DNA of 64,000 bases from contig NZ_AZUY01000031.1 in the NCBI RefSeq assembly GCF_000513935.1, forward strand, positions 1 through 64,000, given 5' to 3'. This document shows, one piece after another, positions 28,005 to 37,817 of this stretch. This DNA comes from Mesorhizobium sp. WSM3626. Its GTDB lineage: Bacteria; Pseudomonadota; Alphaproteobacteria; Rhizobiales; Rhizobiaceae. The position numbers were made by a program, and so were the translations under genes. The notes beneath the pieces were generated by a model that was not told the origin of the DNA, ran no database searches, and was given only the letters and a program-made list of their open reading frames with translations. Numbering within the stretch: the first letter of the stretch is position 1; each line of letters starts with the position of its first letter.

Positions 28005-28796
28005 ATGACGAAATTTCAGATCAGCCGCCGGAAATTCCTGACCGCAGCCAGCCTCGGCGCTTCCGGCGTCATGCTGTCGGGCTGCGACGCCTTCGACAGT
28101 CAGCTCAGCATCGGCAGCGGCCTGCGCAGTTTCCTCGAAAATGCCAACGGCCTGACCCACAGGGCACAGCGGTTGCTCGGCGGCGGCAATTCGCTGGCGC
28201 CGGAATTCACCGAGGCAGATATCCGCCAGCCGCAACGGCCGAACGGCGTGACCGCGCCCGATGACGACACCTACAAGAACCTGCTCGCCAACAACTTCTC
28301 CGACTGGCGTCTGGAGGTTTCAGGCCTCGTGGAAAAGCCGCTATCGCTTACCCGCGAGCAACTGATGAACATGCCGAGCCGCACCCAGATCACCCGTCAC
28401 GACTGCGTCGAAGGCTGGAGTTGCATCGCCAAGTGGACCGGCACGCCACTGGCGCTGGTGCTCGACCAGGCGGTGGTCAAGCCGCAGGCGCGCTATGTCA
28501 TGTTCCATTGCCTCGACACGATCGACCGCAGCCTGTCGGGCGACGTCAAATACTACGGCACCATCGACCTGATCGATGCCCGCCACCCGCAAACGATCCT
28601 CGCCTATGGCGTGAACGGCAAGCCGCTGCCGGTCGAGAACGGCGCGCCGCTGCGTGTCCGCGTCGAGCGCCAGCTCGGTTACAAGATGCCGAAATATCTC
28701 TACAAGATCGAACTGGTCGACGGCTTCGCCAATATCGGCGGCGGCCGCGGCGGCTATTGGGAGGACAATGGCTACGACTGGTATGGCGGCGTCTGA
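28005..28796 (+). CDS. Tat-exported molybdopterin oxidoreductase (sulfite-oxidase/MsrP fold), probable lipoprotein
   Basis: A 263-aa enzyme with a single-domain oxidoreductase molybdopterin fold. The N-terminus has the twin-arginine motif SRRKFLTAAS followed by a lipobox (VMLSGCDA, Cys near residue 25). The folded, cofactor-loaded protein would thus be exported and lipid-anchored. The molybdenum-ligand Cys is expected in RHDCVEGWSCIAKWTG near residues 124-139, and the dimer/pterin loop in MPKYLYKIEL. GAGGAG lies 8 bases before the ATG. It is translated with the preceding b-cytochrome. The substrate (sulfoxide, sulfite or other) is not predictable. Confidence 0.88.
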   Translation: MTKFQISRRKFLTAASLGASGVMLSGCDAFDSQLSIGSGLRSFLENANGLTHRAQRLLGGGNSLAPEFTEADIRQPQRPNGVTAPDDDTYKNLLANNFSDWRLEVSGLVEKPLSLTREQLMNMPSRTQITRHDCVEGWSCIAKWTGTPLALVLDQAVVKPQARYVMFHCLDTIDRSLSGDVKYYGTIDLIDARHPQTILAYGVNGKPLPVENGAPLRVRVERQLGYKMPKYLYKIELVDGFANIGGGRGGYWEDNGYDWYGGV

Positions 28797-29232
28797 TGGT
28801 CCCCGCATACAGGCCGAGCACGACCTGTCGCCCGCCGAATTGAGTTCGCTCGAGGAGCGTCTCCATCGCGACAACCGGCGTGTAACGGACCGCGACGATG
28901 ACCGAGGGCTGACCTTTGTCATCCGCGATGATGCGGGACACGCGATCGGAGTTGCCGCCGGCTATTCCTGGGCGGGCGCGTCCGAGCTCACATTGATGTG
29001 GATTGACGAGGCTCACCGCGGTCGCGGCTACGCAAGGCAACTGCTCGAGGCTTTTGTCGCCGAGGCCGCGGATCGCGGCGTCAAGAAGATCTGGGTCTCC
29101 AGCCACGACTTCCAGGCACCAGGCCTCTATGAAAAGGCTGGTTTCAAGCGGATGGCCGAATTGGCGGGATGGCCCGAAGGCCATTTCAATATCATTCTTT
29201 GCAGAACGATAGCAGCGGACGGTGCGGCTTAG
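28783..29232 (+). CDS. GNAT-family N-acetyltransferase
   Basis: A 149-aa acetyltransferase with WIDEAHRGRGYARQLLEAFV (the R-G-R-G-Y acetyl-CoA loop) and the C-terminal FQAPGLYEKAGFKRM helix-strand. It overlaps the molybdoenzyme gene by 14 bases, so translation is probably coupled. An ATG at 28768 with GGAGG only 3 bases upstream is the other possible start and would add five residues. The substrate is unknown. It converges with the next gene, overlapping by 4 bases at the stops. Confidence 0.8.
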   Translation: MAASDGPRIQAEHDLSPAELSSLEERLHRDNRRVTDRDDDRGLTFVIRDDAGHAIGVAAGYSWAGASELTLMWIDEAHRGRGYARQLLEAFVAEAADRGVKKIWVSSHDFQAPGLYEKAGFKRMAELAGWPEGHFNIILCRTIAADGAA

Positions 29233-30230
29233 GCAACCTTGTCGAGCAACGACTTCAGCGCCGGATGGATTTCCGGTGAGGTATGCTTGATCAGGGTCAG
29301 CAACGCGCGCTCATTCTCGTACAAAGGCCGGTCCGCCCCGATATGCTCGATTAGCCATCCGGCTTCACCAGCATCGATCGTCTCGGCCCGACGGGCCAGC
29401 GCCTCGGCTGCCCTGTTCTTGGTTTCCCATTCGGTCTCTACGTCGTCAGGAGACCGGTAGGCCTCTATGATGCCGGCAAGGCCGCCGGAGACCATGCGGC
29501 TGAAAAAACCGCCGATTTCCGGATCGGCATGATCGAGGAAGGTTTCCTGGCGCAACGCCACCTCGCGGGTCGGGGCCTCGTAACCGGCCGAGCACATGAC
29601 GAAATTGGCGATCGCCTTGACGAACAGGTCGTTCCAGGACGGATCGTTGTTGGCCTGGGCCGTCCGCTCGTTGATCCTGAACAGCACCTCGGCCTCGGCC
29701 CGGGTGATGGCGATGTTGCCGTCGCCGCCATGGGCATGGAGGATACGGCGCAGAAGCTCGACTTCGGCCCTGGCGATCAATCCGGGCACCAGCGCACCGC
29801 CGAGCATCAGCGGTCCCTTGCCGTCGACGACGGCGTGGGCGACCTGCTCCAGCGCGTAGACGCAAAGCCGGCTCGGCGAGGATTTCGCCTCTTCCAGCAC
29901 ATGGACCAGCAATTCGAGTTCGGTCCGGCTGTCGACCAAGCCGTCGCGCGAAATCGTGCGGACCAGCCAGTCGGCATTCTCCTGCGAAATGTAGCCCGAG
30001 GGCTTTTCCTGGTGGACGATGTAGTCGGTGACCGCCTCGACGAAGAACGGTGCCCATTCAGCGCATTTGTCCCGCGCCGTCTGGTCGAGCGCGAACAAGG
30101 CCTCGGCTTCGCCCCGGGTCACCACCCCGTCGGCGAACACGTCGCGGCGCAGCATTACGACATCCTCTGAAGCGATACGGTTCTTCGAAGTCAGCCCCGC
30201 CACCGCAGCGCTCATGATCAATTCGCCCAT
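29229..30230 (-). CDS. Conserved-looking protein with an internal duplication
   Basis: A 333-aa soluble, helix-rich protein that I cannot name. It contains two copies of one unit. DGVVTRGEAEALFALDQTAR, then WAPFFVEAVTDYIVHQE, near the N-terminus matches NIAITRAEAEVLFRINERTA, then WNDLFVKAIANFVMCSA, in the middle. After each comes a second unit, ISQENADWLVRTISRDG with ELELLVHVLEEAKSS, matched by IDAGEAGWLIEHIGADR with ERALLTLIKHTSPE. No catalytic motif or export signal is seen. The start at 30230 has GGGGA 6 bases upstream. The gene is divergent from the glycine riboswitch. Confidence 0.65.
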   Translation of the reverse strand: MGELIMSAAVAGLTSKNRIASEDVVMLRRDVFADGVVTRGEAEALFALDQTARDKCAEWAPFFVEAVTDYIVHQEKPSGYISQENADWLVRTISRDGLVDSRTELELLVHVLEEAKSSPSRLCVYALEQVAHAVVDGKGPLMLGGALVPGLIARAEVELLRRILHAHGGDGNIAITRAEAEVLFRINERTAQANNDPSWNDLFVKAIANFVMCSAGYEAPTREVALRQETFLDHADPEIGGFFSRMVSGGLAGIIEAYRSPDDVETEWETKNRAAEALARRAETIDAGEAGWLIEHIGADRPLYENERALLTLIKHTSPEIHPALKSLLDKVA

Positions 30231-30407
30231 CTGTCGTCCCCGTCCGCCCCAACGCGTCACATCGGCCTGCTATATCAGGAGTATCTTGAAAAACCGGCAA
30301 ACGGCGTGGTTAGTGAAGACTTGTCAGAACAATGTCGCTGGGAGGTGACAAGGTGTCGCCGACGGGCTATGGATGGCGCGTCGAGGCTCAAGGTTTGAGT
30401 CCTACCT

Positions 30408-30594
30408 GTTTGCGGGAGAGAGCAGCGAGAGCTGCCGCCGAAGGGGAAATCGCCCGAAATCTCTCAGGCAAAAGAACCGTAGACGGGAAAGACACTCTGG
30501 AAAGTCGGGGCTTGCCCCCGCGCCGAAGGTGTAAGCGCCGCTGACAGAGTTCCGGCTGCGCGAGTCTCTCAGGCTTCAGACAGAGGGGCACGGA
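30408..30594 (+). promoter_or_regulatory. Tandem glycine riboswitch
   Basis: Two glycine aptamers lie in series in front of gcvT. The first (about 30411-30484) has GCGGGAGAG, GCCGCCGAAGGGG and CTCTCAGGCAAAAG. The second (about 30489-30594) has CACTCTGGAAAG, GCGCCGAAGGTGTAAGC and GTCTCTCAGGCTTCAGAC. The paired CTCTCAGGC cores and CCGAAGG junctions are diagnostic. Glycine binding is expected to switch on the cleavage operon. About 44 bases separate the second aptamer from the gcvT start; no separate terminator is obvious, so control may be at translation. Confidence 0.95.
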
Positions 30595-30638
30595 CTGGTC
30601 GCCATTCGCGACCGATTGCGTGCGACTCTGGAGACGAC

Positions 30639-31736
30639 ATGACGGGCGACGATAGACACCTTCCCCTCGAAGATATCCATGCAGCCGCCGGTGCGCGCTT
30701 CGGCGCCTTTGCCGGCTGGTCGATGCCGCTGACCTATCCGGCCGGCGTCATGAAGGAACATCTTCACACCCGCGAACATGCCGGCCTGTTCGACATCTCG
30801 CACATGAAGCTGTTCGAGGTCAGCGGGCCGCAAGCGGTTGCGCTGCTCGACCGTGCCTGCCCGCTAGACGCCGGCGCGCTCGAAATCTCGCAATCCAAGC
30901 TGACCTTCTTCCTCAATGAGGCGGGCGGCATTCTGGATGATCTGATCGTCACCCGGCTCGGCGATACGAGGTTCATGGTGGTCGCCAATGCCGGTAACGC
31001 CGTCGCCGACGAAAAGCATTTGCGCGCGCTGGCAGCCGATTTCGATGTAAAGGTCGAGCCTCTCGACCGCGTCTTCCTGGCGATTCAGGGTCCGGAAGCC
31101 TGGGCGGCACTTTCCCGCGCCGGCCTCGAAACCGGCTCGCTGCTGTTCATGCACGGCATCGAGCCGCGAAAGAACTGGTTCATGAGCCGGTCCGGTTATA
31201 CCGGCGAGGACGGTTTCGAGATCGGCCTGCCGCAGGCCGATGCAAGAGAACTCCTCGCCAAGCTGCTCGAGGACGAGCGTGTGCTCTGGATCGGGCTTGC
31301 CGCGCGCGACAGCCTGCGGCTGGAGGCAGGCCTCTGCCTGCACGGTCAGGACATCACGCCGGAAACCGACCCGGCCGCGGCGGCGCTTATGTGGGCAATC
31401 CCGAAAGAGATCCGTGCCTCAGGCACCTTCATCGGCGCCGACGCCCTGCGCGCCGTCGTGGAACGAGGCCCGGCACAAAAGCGCGTCGGGCTGAAACCGC
31501 AGGGTCGCCAGCCGGTGCGTGCCGGTGCTTCTCTGTTTGACACCGACGGCAACCCCGTCGGCCATGTCACATCGGGCGGCTTCGGCCCCTCGGCCGGCCA
31601 TCCGGTCGCCATGGGCTATGTCGCCACCCCGCTGGCCAAGCCCGGAACGCGGGTCTTCGCCGACGTGCGCGGCACGAAGATCCCGATCGATGTCAGTTCC
31701 CTGCCCTTCACTCCTCATCGCTACCGCAAAGGATAA
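30639..31736 (+). CDS. gcvT: Glycine cleavage system T protein (aminomethyltransferase)
   Basis: A 365-aa tetrahydrofolate enzyme that takes the aminomethyl group from lipoyl-GcvH, releasing ammonia and making methylene-THF. Typical motifs are [35 protein letters not shown], the folate-site [14 protein letters not shown], and the C-terminal [25 protein letters not shown] lies close before the ATG at 30639. It is the first gene of gcvT-gcvH-gcvP, 4 bp before gcvH. Confidence 0.95.
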   Translation: MTGDDRHLPLEDIHAAAGARFGAFAGWSMPLTYPAGVMKEHLHTREHAGLFDISHMKLFEVSGPQAVALLDRACPLDAGALEISQSKLTFFLNEAGGILDDLIVTRLGDTRFMVVANAGNAVADEKHLRALAADFDVKVEPLDRVFLAIQGPEAWAALSRAGLETGSLLFMHGIEPRKNWFMSRSGYTGEDGFEIGLPQADARELLAKLLEDERVLWIGLAARDSLRLEAGLCLHGQDITPETDPAAAALMWAIPKEIRASGTFIGADALRAVVERGPAQKRVGLKPQGRQPVRAGASLFDTDGNPVGHVTSGGFGPSAGHPVAMGYVATPLAKPGTRVFADVRGTKIPIDVSSLPFTPHRYRKG

Positions 31737-31740
31737 ACCC

Positions 31741-32109
31741 ATGGCAAAGATCTATTTCACCGCCGATCACGAATGGCTCAGCGTCGAGGGCGGCATCGCC
31801 ACGGTCGGCATCACCGACTACGCGCAGGAGCAGCTCGGCGATCTTGTCTTCGTGGAACTGCCGGAAACGGGAAAGAAGCTCGCCAAGGGCGATACCGCCG
31901 TCGTGGTCGAATCCGTCAAGGCGGCCTCCGACGTCTACGCGCCGGTCGATGGCGAGATCACCGAGGCCAACGGCACGCTGTCGTCCGACCCATCGCTGGT
32001 CAACTCGGCGGCAACCGGCGCCGGTTGGCTGTGGAAGATGAAGCTCGCCGACGAAAGCCAGCTCGCCAGCCTCATGGATGAGACCGCCTACAAAGCCCAT
32101 ATCGCCTGA
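31741..32109 (+). CDS. gcvH: Glycine cleavage system H protein (lipoyl carrier)
   Basis: A 122-aa lipoyl carrier that shuttles the aminomethyl intermediate between GcvP, GcvT and the L protein. It has the N-terminal [14 protein letters not shown], the lipoylated lysine in [15 protein letters not shown], and [12 protein letters not shown] near the end. The ATG at 31741 follows gcvT by 4 bp; the longer frame from 31519 is only an overlap with gcvT. Confidence 0.96.
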   Translation: MAKIYFTADHEWLSVEGGIATVGITDYAQEQLGDLVFVELPETGKKLAKGDTAVVVESVKAASDVYAPVDGEITEANGTLSSDPSLVNSAATGAGWLWKMKLADESQLASLMDETAYKAHIA

Positions 32110-32127
32110 CATCAGGAATTTATTGAC

Positions 32128-34938
32128 ATGACCGCAGCACCCTACCCCTTCTCGGCCCGCCATATCGGCCCCGGCCTTGCCGACGTCAGAGCCATGCTTG
32201 CCGTCCTCGGTGTTCCCTCGGTCGAGACGCTGATCAGCCAGGCCGTGCCGAGATCGATCCGCCTCGACCAGCCGCTGGCCCTGCCGGCGCCGGCCAGCGA
32301 AGCCGAAGCGCTCGCCGAATTGTCGACGATCATGGCAAGGAATACCGTGCTGAAGAGTTTTATCGGCGCCGGTTACCACGGCGTCCACGTGCCGCCGGTC
32401 ATCCAGCGCAATCTGTTCGAGAATCCGGCCTGGTACACCGCCTACACGCCCTACCAGGCCGAGATCAGCCAGGGCCGGCTCGAAATGCTGTTCAATTTCC
32501 AGACGCTGGTCACGGAACTGACCGGCCTGCCGGTGGCATCGGCTTCATTGCTCGACGAGGCGACGGCGGTCGCCGAAGCGGTCGGCATCGCGCTGCGCCA
32601 CCACCGCGACAAGCGCACCAAGGTGGCGCTCGCCGGCACGCCGCACCCGCAGACGCTGGACGTGGTGCGCACCCGCGCCGAGCCGCTCGGCATCGAGATC
32701 GACGGCGAGGCGATCGACGACAACACCGCCGCCCTGCTCGTCTCCTGGCCGGACACTTTTGGCGTCTATGGCGACCACAAGGCGGCGATCGAAAAAGCGC
32801 GCGCTACCGGCGCCATTATCGTCTTCATCGCCGACCCGCTTGGCCTGACGCTGGCCGACGCGCCGGCGAAACTCGGCGCCGACATTGCCGTCGGCCCGAT
32901 GCAGCGCTTCGGCGTGCCGATGGGCTTTGGCGGCCCACACGCCGCCTATTGCGCCGTCTCCGACAAGCTGACACGGCTGATGCCCGGCCGCCTGGTCGGT
33001 CAGTCGACCGACAGCAAGGGCCGTCCCGGCTACCGCCTCGCCTTGCAGACGCGCGAACAGCACATCCGCCGCGACAAGGCGACCTCCAACATCTGCACCG
33101 CGCAGGCGCTGCTTGCCAATATGGCGACCGCATACGCCATCTGGCATGGCCCGGCGGGCCTGCAGGCGATCGCCGGGCGCATCCATGCGCTGGCCAACCG
33201 CCTGGCGAGCGGCCTCAAGGCCGCGGGTGTATCGGTGCTCGGCTCCAGCCGTTTCGATACGGTGACGGTGGAGGTCAAAGGCAAGGCCGCCCGGATCGCC
33301 GCCGCCGCCGAAAAGACCGGCCGGCTGCTGCGTGTGCTCGACGCCGACCATGTCGGCATCAGTTTCGACGAGACTTCGACCGATGCCGACCTCGATGCGA
33401 TCGCGGCTCTGTTCGACGCCAAAGCTGCTTCGTCCGCCGACAGCACGGTGCCTGGCGAGCCGCGCGGCAAGGAGTTTTTGACCCAGCCGGTCTTCCATGA
33501 GAACAAGTCGGAAACCGAGATGATGCGTTTCCTGCGCCGGCTGGCCGACAAGGACCTGGCGCTCGACCGCGCCATGATCCCGCTGGGCTCCTGCACCATG
33601 AAGCTCAACGCCGCGGCGGAAATGATGCCGGTGAGCTGGCCGGAAATCGCCAATTTGCATCCCTTCGCGCCATCAGCGCATTCGGCCGGCTACCGCGCCA
33701 TGATCGGCGAACTGGAGGGCTGGCTGTCGGAGATCACCGGCTTCGACGCCGTGACCTTGCAGCCCAATGCCGGCAGCCAGGGCGAATATGCCGGGCTGCT
33801 GGCCATCCGCGCCTATCACCGCTCGCGTGGTGAGGGTCATCGCACCGTCTGCCTGATCCCCTCCTCCGCGCATGGCACCAATCCGGCGAGTGCCGCGATG
33901 GCCGGCATGAGCGTCGTCGTCGTCCGCTGCCTGGAAGACGGCAACATCGACATGGACGATATGCGCGCCAAGGCCAACGAGCATTCCAGGAATCTCGCGG
34001 CGCTGATGTTCACCTATCCATCCACGCATGGCGTCTACGAGGAAGGCGCGCGCCACCTCTGCGCGCTCATCCATGAGCATGGCGGCCAGGTCTATTTCGA
34101 CGGCGCCAACCTCAATGCCCTGGTCGGACTTGCCCGTCCGGGCGACATCGGCGCCGACGTTTGCCACATGAACCTGCACAAGACCTTCTGCATCCCGCAT
34201 GGCGGCGGCGGACCGGGCGTCGGTCCGATCGGCGTCAAGGCGCATCTGAAACCCTATCTGCCCGGCCATGTCACCGAAGGCTCGGCGCATGCCGTGGCAG
34301 CCGCTCCCTTCGGCAGCGCTTCCATCCTGCCGATCACCTGGATGTACATCCGCATGATGGGCGCTTCCGGCCTGAAGCAGGCGACCGAGACGGCGATCGT
34401 GTCCGCCAACTACGTGGCGACGCGGCTCGCGCCGCACTTCCCGCTGCTTTACAAGGGCAGGAGCGATCGTGTCGCCCATGAATGCATTCTCGATACCCGC
34501 GTGCTCAAGGAGAGCGCCGGCATCAGTGTCGAGGACATCGCCAAGCGCCTGATCGACTATGGTTTCCACGCGCCGACCATGTCGTTTCCGGTCGCCGGCA
34601 CGCTTATGGTCGAACCGACCGAGTCCGAGCCCAAGCGCGAGTTGGACCGCTTCTGCGAGGCCATGATCGCCATTGCCGGCGAGGCGGCGAAAGTGGCCAA
34701 AGGCGAATGGCCTTTGGCCGACAATCCGCTGGTCAACGCCCCGCATACATCGGCTGAGGCGCTGGCCGGTCAATGGAACCACCCTTACTCGCGCCTCGAG
34801 GCGGCCTATCCCGCCGGGGACGCCGACACAGCGGCAAAGTACTGGCCGCCGGTATCGCGCATCGACAATGTCGCGGGAGACCGCAACCTGGTCTGCTCCT
34901 GCCCGCCGCTGTCGGACTATCTGGGTGCGGCCGAATAG
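32128..34938 (+). CDS. gcvP: Glycine dehydrogenase (decarboxylating), P protein, single chain
   Basis: A 936-aa PLP enzyme that decarboxylates glycine and loads GcvH. Both halves are fused, as in Enterobacteria and unlike the split GcvPA/PB form. The PLP lysine is in the C-terminal half, in [39 protein letters not shown] lies near the N-terminus and [20 protein letters not shown] follows. The stop TAG is immediately followed by the stop of the convergent diguanylate cyclase gene. Confidence 0.96.
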   Translation: MTAAPYPFSARHIGPGLADVRAMLAVLGVPSVETLISQAVPRSIRLDQPLALPAPASEAEALAELSTIMARNTVLKSFIGAGYHGVHVPPVIQRNLFENPAWYTAYTPYQAEISQGRLEMLFNFQTLVTELTGLPVASASLLDEATAVAEAVGIALRHHRDKRTKVALAGTPHPQTLDVVRTRAEPLGIEIDGEAIDDNTAALLVSWPDTFGVYGDHKAAIEKARATGAIIVFIADPLGLTLADAPAKLGADIAVGPMQRFGVPMGFGGPHAAYCAVSDKLTRLMPGRLVGQSTDSKGRPGYRLALQTREQHIRRDKATSNICTAQALLANMATAYAIWHGPAGLQAIAGRIHALANRLASGLKAAGVSVLGSSRFDTVTVEVKGKAARIAAAAEKTGRLLRVLDADHVGISFDETSTDADLDAIAALFDAKAASSADSTVPGEPRGKEFLTQPVFHENKSETEMMRFLRRLADKDLALDRAMIPLGSCTMKLNAAAEMMPVSWPEIANLHPFAPSAHSAGYRAMIGELEGWLSEITGFDAVTLQPNAGSQGEYAGLLAIRAYHRSRGEGHRTVCLIPSSAHGTNPASAAMAGMSVVVVRCLEDGNIDMDDMRAKANEHSRNLAALMFTYPSTHGVYEEGARHLCALIHEHGGQVYFDGANLNALVGLARPGDIGADVCHMNLHKTFCIPHGGGGPGVGPIGVKAHLKPYLPGHVTEGSAHAVAAAPFGSASILPITWMYIRMMGASGLKQATETAIVSANYVATRLAPHFPLLYKGRSDRVAHECILDTRVLKESAGISVEDIAKRLIDYGFHAPTMSFPVAGTLMVEPTESEPKRELDRFCEAMIAIAGEAAKVAKGEWPLADNPLVNAPHTSAEALAGQWNHPYSRLEAAYPAGDADTAAKYWPPVSRIDNVAGDRNLVCSCPPLSDYLGAAE

Positions 34939-36138
34939 CTACGCGGAGCGCAAGGCCGGTTTGACCGGGTCGGCCTTGTCCATCCCTTTGCAGCTGATGA
35001 CGCAATTTCGCCCCGCACGCTTGGCGGCATAGAGCATGGAGTCGGCCCTGGCCAGCACCTCGTCGAGGGTGCTGCCGTCGGCTTCGCCGAATCCAATCCC
35101 GCCGCTGACCGTGCTGCGCAAGGGACCGAGCGGGGTGGGCACGATTTCCGTGCCGAAAGCGACGCCGATCTTGCTGGCAAGATCATAGGCGCGCTCTTCC
35201 GTCATCCTCGACATGACGATCGCGAACTCCTCGCCGCCCAGGCGAAAGGCGTCAACCCCGGTCCTGGCATATTTCCTGATGACGGCGGCGAAGCGGCGCA
35301 GGACCTGATCCCCGACCGGGTGTCCATAGATGTCGTTCGTCCGCTTGAAGTGATCTAGGTCAAACATGACGATCGCCATGAACGGGCCGAAGGTGCGCTC
35401 GCCATAAAGCGACGTCAGACCGCGACGGTTCATCAGTCCGGTCAACGGGTCGGTCATGGTCTCGGCCTTGAGCTCGATCTGCGCCTGCAAATGATGGAGC
35501 GAAAGCGTCAATGCGCCGAGGCCGGTCATACAGGCCACCGCCACGACCGAGTTGAGGCGTTCGGCCCAATTGTCGGGCGCGACGCCGAGCGTCCACTGCC
35601 CTTTGGTCATCAGAACCACGCCGCAAAGGGCAAACGACAGCGCACAGGTGCCGCTCAGGAACGACACCACCAGCAGGATGCGGCGATCATGACTGCCGTT
35701 GATCCAGAACATGGCTCCGATCGTCGAGAGAAGCGCGGCAACCGTCGCGTAGGTGATCACGAAACCGATACCGTCAAGGCCCATGAAGGTCACGGCCGCA
35801 CAGATGGCCATGGCGGCAAATGTCGGAGCAATCGCACGCCCGTGGTCCGGCACACCGAGATACTGCATGGCCGAAATGCAGATGATCAGAAAACCCAGGC
35901 TGAGCAGCGCCAGCGCGACCTGGCAAAGCAGCGGATCGGGCTCCCTGGTATAATGCCAGAACAGGATCACATGCGCGACGAGCACGAGAATGCCGCATGC
36001 CACCGTCAGCACGAATCTGGCCCGCGGCGCGGTGGCCCAGATCGCGAACATGGTGACACTGAGACAGACGCCCGACAGCGCGGCTGCGAGCAGGAGCGAA
36101 CTGAAATCCAGCATATCGGGCGGGGGCCTCTCGAGCAT
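34939..36138 (-). CDS. Membrane-bound diguanylate cyclase (GGDEF)
   Basis: A 399-aa protein with about six N-terminal membrane spans (residues 10-215, MASE-like sensor). A linker with LKAETMTDPLTGLMNRRGL follows, then a GGDEF domain with intact GGEEF in FRLGGEEFAIV. The canonical RxxD inhibition site is absent: the Asp lies four, not five, residues before GGEEF and has Thr three residues earlier. It should make c-di-GMP without product control. The start may be at 36138 or at the ATG at 36114; ribosome sites do not decide. It abuts gcvP tail to tail with no gap. Confidence 0.88.
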   Translation of the reverse strand: MLERPPPDMLDFSSLLLAAALSGVCLSVTMFAIWATAPRARFVLTVACGILVLVAHVILFWHYTREPDPLLCQVALALLSLGFLIICISAMQYLGVPDHGRAIAPTFAAMAICAAVTFMGLDGIGFVITYATVAALLSTIGAMFWINGSHDRRILLVVSFLSGTCALSFALCGVVLMTKGQWTLGVAPDNWAERLNSVVAVACMTGLGALTLSLHHLQAQIELKAETMTDPLTGLMNRRGLTSLYGERTFGPFMAIVMFDLDHFKRTNDIYGHPVGDQVLRRFAAVIRKYARTGVDAFRLGGEEFAIVMSRMTEERAYDLASKIGVAFGTEIVPTPLGPLRSTVSGGIGFGEADGSTLDEVLARADSMLYAAKRAGRNCVISCKGMDKADPVKPALRSA

Positions 36139-36287
36139 CGGCGGTTGCGCCGCATTCTAGGTCAGCGGCAGCCCTCGGACATGGTTTTCAGGCGATCTCT
36201 CGACCCAACCTGCGGATACGGTTTACAAAGCGTCGATGCCACCTGTCCCGAAACCGCACCCCTGGCCGGCGCGAGGATCAAACGGCA

Positions 36288-36761
36288 TCAGCCCTTGTTG
36301 AGCAAGGCGAGATTGGCGTCGACGACGGCGGGGTCGGCCATGCCGGCCTTCGCCTCCAGCAGCAGCGCCCTGGCCTTCTTCTTGTTGCCGCGCAAAAGTT
36401 GCGAATAGCCCATGTTGTTGACGATCTGCGGTTTGCGGCCGGCGACCTTCACAAGCTGGCCATAGGCACGGTCGGCGAAGTCGAAGCGGCCGAGTTCGTC
36501 ATAGGAAGCGGCAAGCCCCATCCAGGCCTCGGCATTGTCGGCCTTCAGTTCGACGGCCTTGCGGAAATGCGCTTCGGCAAGACCATAGTTGGCATCGCGA
36601 AACTGTGCCTTGCCTTGCGCCAGGTCGGATGTGTCGACATCCTTCGCTGCCGGCCGGATCGCGGTGGTCTTGGTCGTGTCGACATTATTGTTCGTCGTGC
36701 ACCCGGTGATCATCAGGACGGCCGCCATCGTGACCACCGCCGCAAAGTTTATCTGACGCAT
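36288..36761 (-). CDS. tadD: TadD-like tetratricopeptide lipoprotein
   Basis: A 157-aa outer-membrane lipoprotein: the signal ends in the lipobox MITGC (Cys21), then TPR helices AHFRKAVELKADNAEAWMGLAASYDELGRFD and MGYSQLLRGNKKKARALLLEA. In Tad pilus systems TadD is the pilotin-like lipoprotein that helps the secretin. It lies at the downstream end of the tad gene run, so this role is likely. It is shorter than the Aggregatibacter TadD (about 250 aa). Confidence 0.8.
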   Translation of the reverse strand: MRQINFAAVVTMAAVLMITGCTTNNNVDTTKTTAIRPAAKDVDTSDLAQGKAQFRDANYGLAEAHFRKAVELKADNAEAWMGLAASYDELGRFDFADRAYGQLVKVAGRKPQIVNNMGYSQLLRGNKKKARALLLEAKAGMADPAVVDANLALLNKG

Positions 36762-36898
36762 ACCCTGCCCCGTCGCCCGATTTGCCGGGTCGTTCTTCAG
36801 GGAAAGACACTACAGCACAGCGATTAAGCTTCGGTGCCGAAATGCGCCTAAGTTTTGGTTTCCGGCACACCAGCCATTAACCATCGCCAGCGGCGTTC

Positions 36899-37729
36899 TC
36901 ACGGCTCCAGGGCCTTGAGCGTCGCCGGAAGCTGATAGCGGTTGCCGTCATAGCGCAGCCGGTAAGTCCGCTTCACGGACTTGCCGGGGTGGGATTGGCA
37001 CTCGCCATCCTTGTCGGGAGCGGGTTCGTCGGTATCCATTCGCTCGGTCACGGTGATATCGTGATAGCCCTGATGGCTCGCCCGGCTCATCGCCAGGCTG
37101 ACCTGGCTAGAATGAAAGGATCCGGCGCAATTGGTATCGCCTTCGCCGCCAGAGCCGGCCACGTCGAGGCCATCGAGCACCATCCGTAGCGTATCGCCGT
37201 CAAGGGCATAGAGTCGCAGGTCGGTTTCCCTGAAGGGATTGGCCTGCGAATGAGTTGCCATGTCGATGCGCAGGCCGAAGGCGGTGATTTTGGGCGCCAA
37301 TTGATAGCGGCCTGTATCGAATCCGATGCCGCGGATGGCGATGGCATCATCGTTCATCAGCCCGGGCTGCAGCAGGCGCTGGCGCACCTGCTGGTTCTTC
37401 CTGTCGACGACCAGAAGCTCGATATCGCCGATATGCATGCCGTCGACGGATTGGGCGCTGTCGATCAGCGGTACCGCGACCAACAGCAGTTGGTCATGGG
37501 CGGGCCAGATCTTGCAGACCAGCCTTGGCGTGTCGTAGTCCGGAGGCGTCAGGGCGATGCTGGTGTGAGGTTCAAGTGTGAACGAGGCGCCATCGGCGCT
37601 CTTGCGGGCCTTGGGATAGGCCTGCTGCACCAAGCCGGCAGCATCACCGCAATCGCCGGCCGCGGCCTGGGCGGGCGGCAAGCTGGCCGCGGCGAGGCCC
37701 AGCAAGAGAGCGGGCAACAGTATTCGCAT
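36899..37729 (-). CDS. Exported hypothetical protein inside the tad locus
   Basis: A 276-aa periplasmic protein. The signal peptide runs MRILLPALLLGLAAASLPPAQA and the mature chain starts AGDCGD. Several Cys (GDCGD, RLVCKIW, DTNCAGS, GECQSH) could form disulfides. The phrases DYDTPRLVCKIWPAHDQLLLVAV and HIGDIELLVVDRKNQQ suggest a beta-sandwich. I do not recognise the family. It sits between tadC and tadD on the same strand, 88 bp after tadC, so it may be cotranscribed but is not a known Tad component. Confidence 0.65.
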   Translation of the reverse strand: MRILLPALLLGLAAASLPPAQAAAGDCGDAAGLVQQAYPKARKSADGASFTLEPHTSIALTPPDYDTPRLVCKIWPAHDQLLLVAVPLIDSAQSVDGMHIGDIELLVVDRKNQQVRQRLLQPGLMNDDAIAIRGIGFDTGRYQLAPKITAFGLRIDMATHSQANPFRETDLRLYALDGDTLRMVLDGLDVAGSGGEGDTNCAGSFHSSQVSLAMSRASHQGYHDITVTERMDTDEPAPDKDGECQSHPGKSVKRTYRLRYDGNRYQLPATLKALEP

Positions 37730-37817
37730 CGACTTCTCGCTTATTACGGGCTTTGCGGGTCCCGATGTATCACTTCAACGGATGTTTGCATGCCTGATTC
37801 CGTCGACGTGGCGCCCT

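Noticed and set aside
30388..30410. tRNA-like GGTTTGAGTCC sequence
   Set aside because: No cloverleaf can be formed around it, and it directly abuts the first glycine aptamer.
36877..36884. TTAACCAT, a CtrA half-site-like sequence upstream of the tadD-like gene
   Set aside because: It is a single half-site without the second TTAA at the right spacing and more than 100 bp from the start codon; chance is likely.
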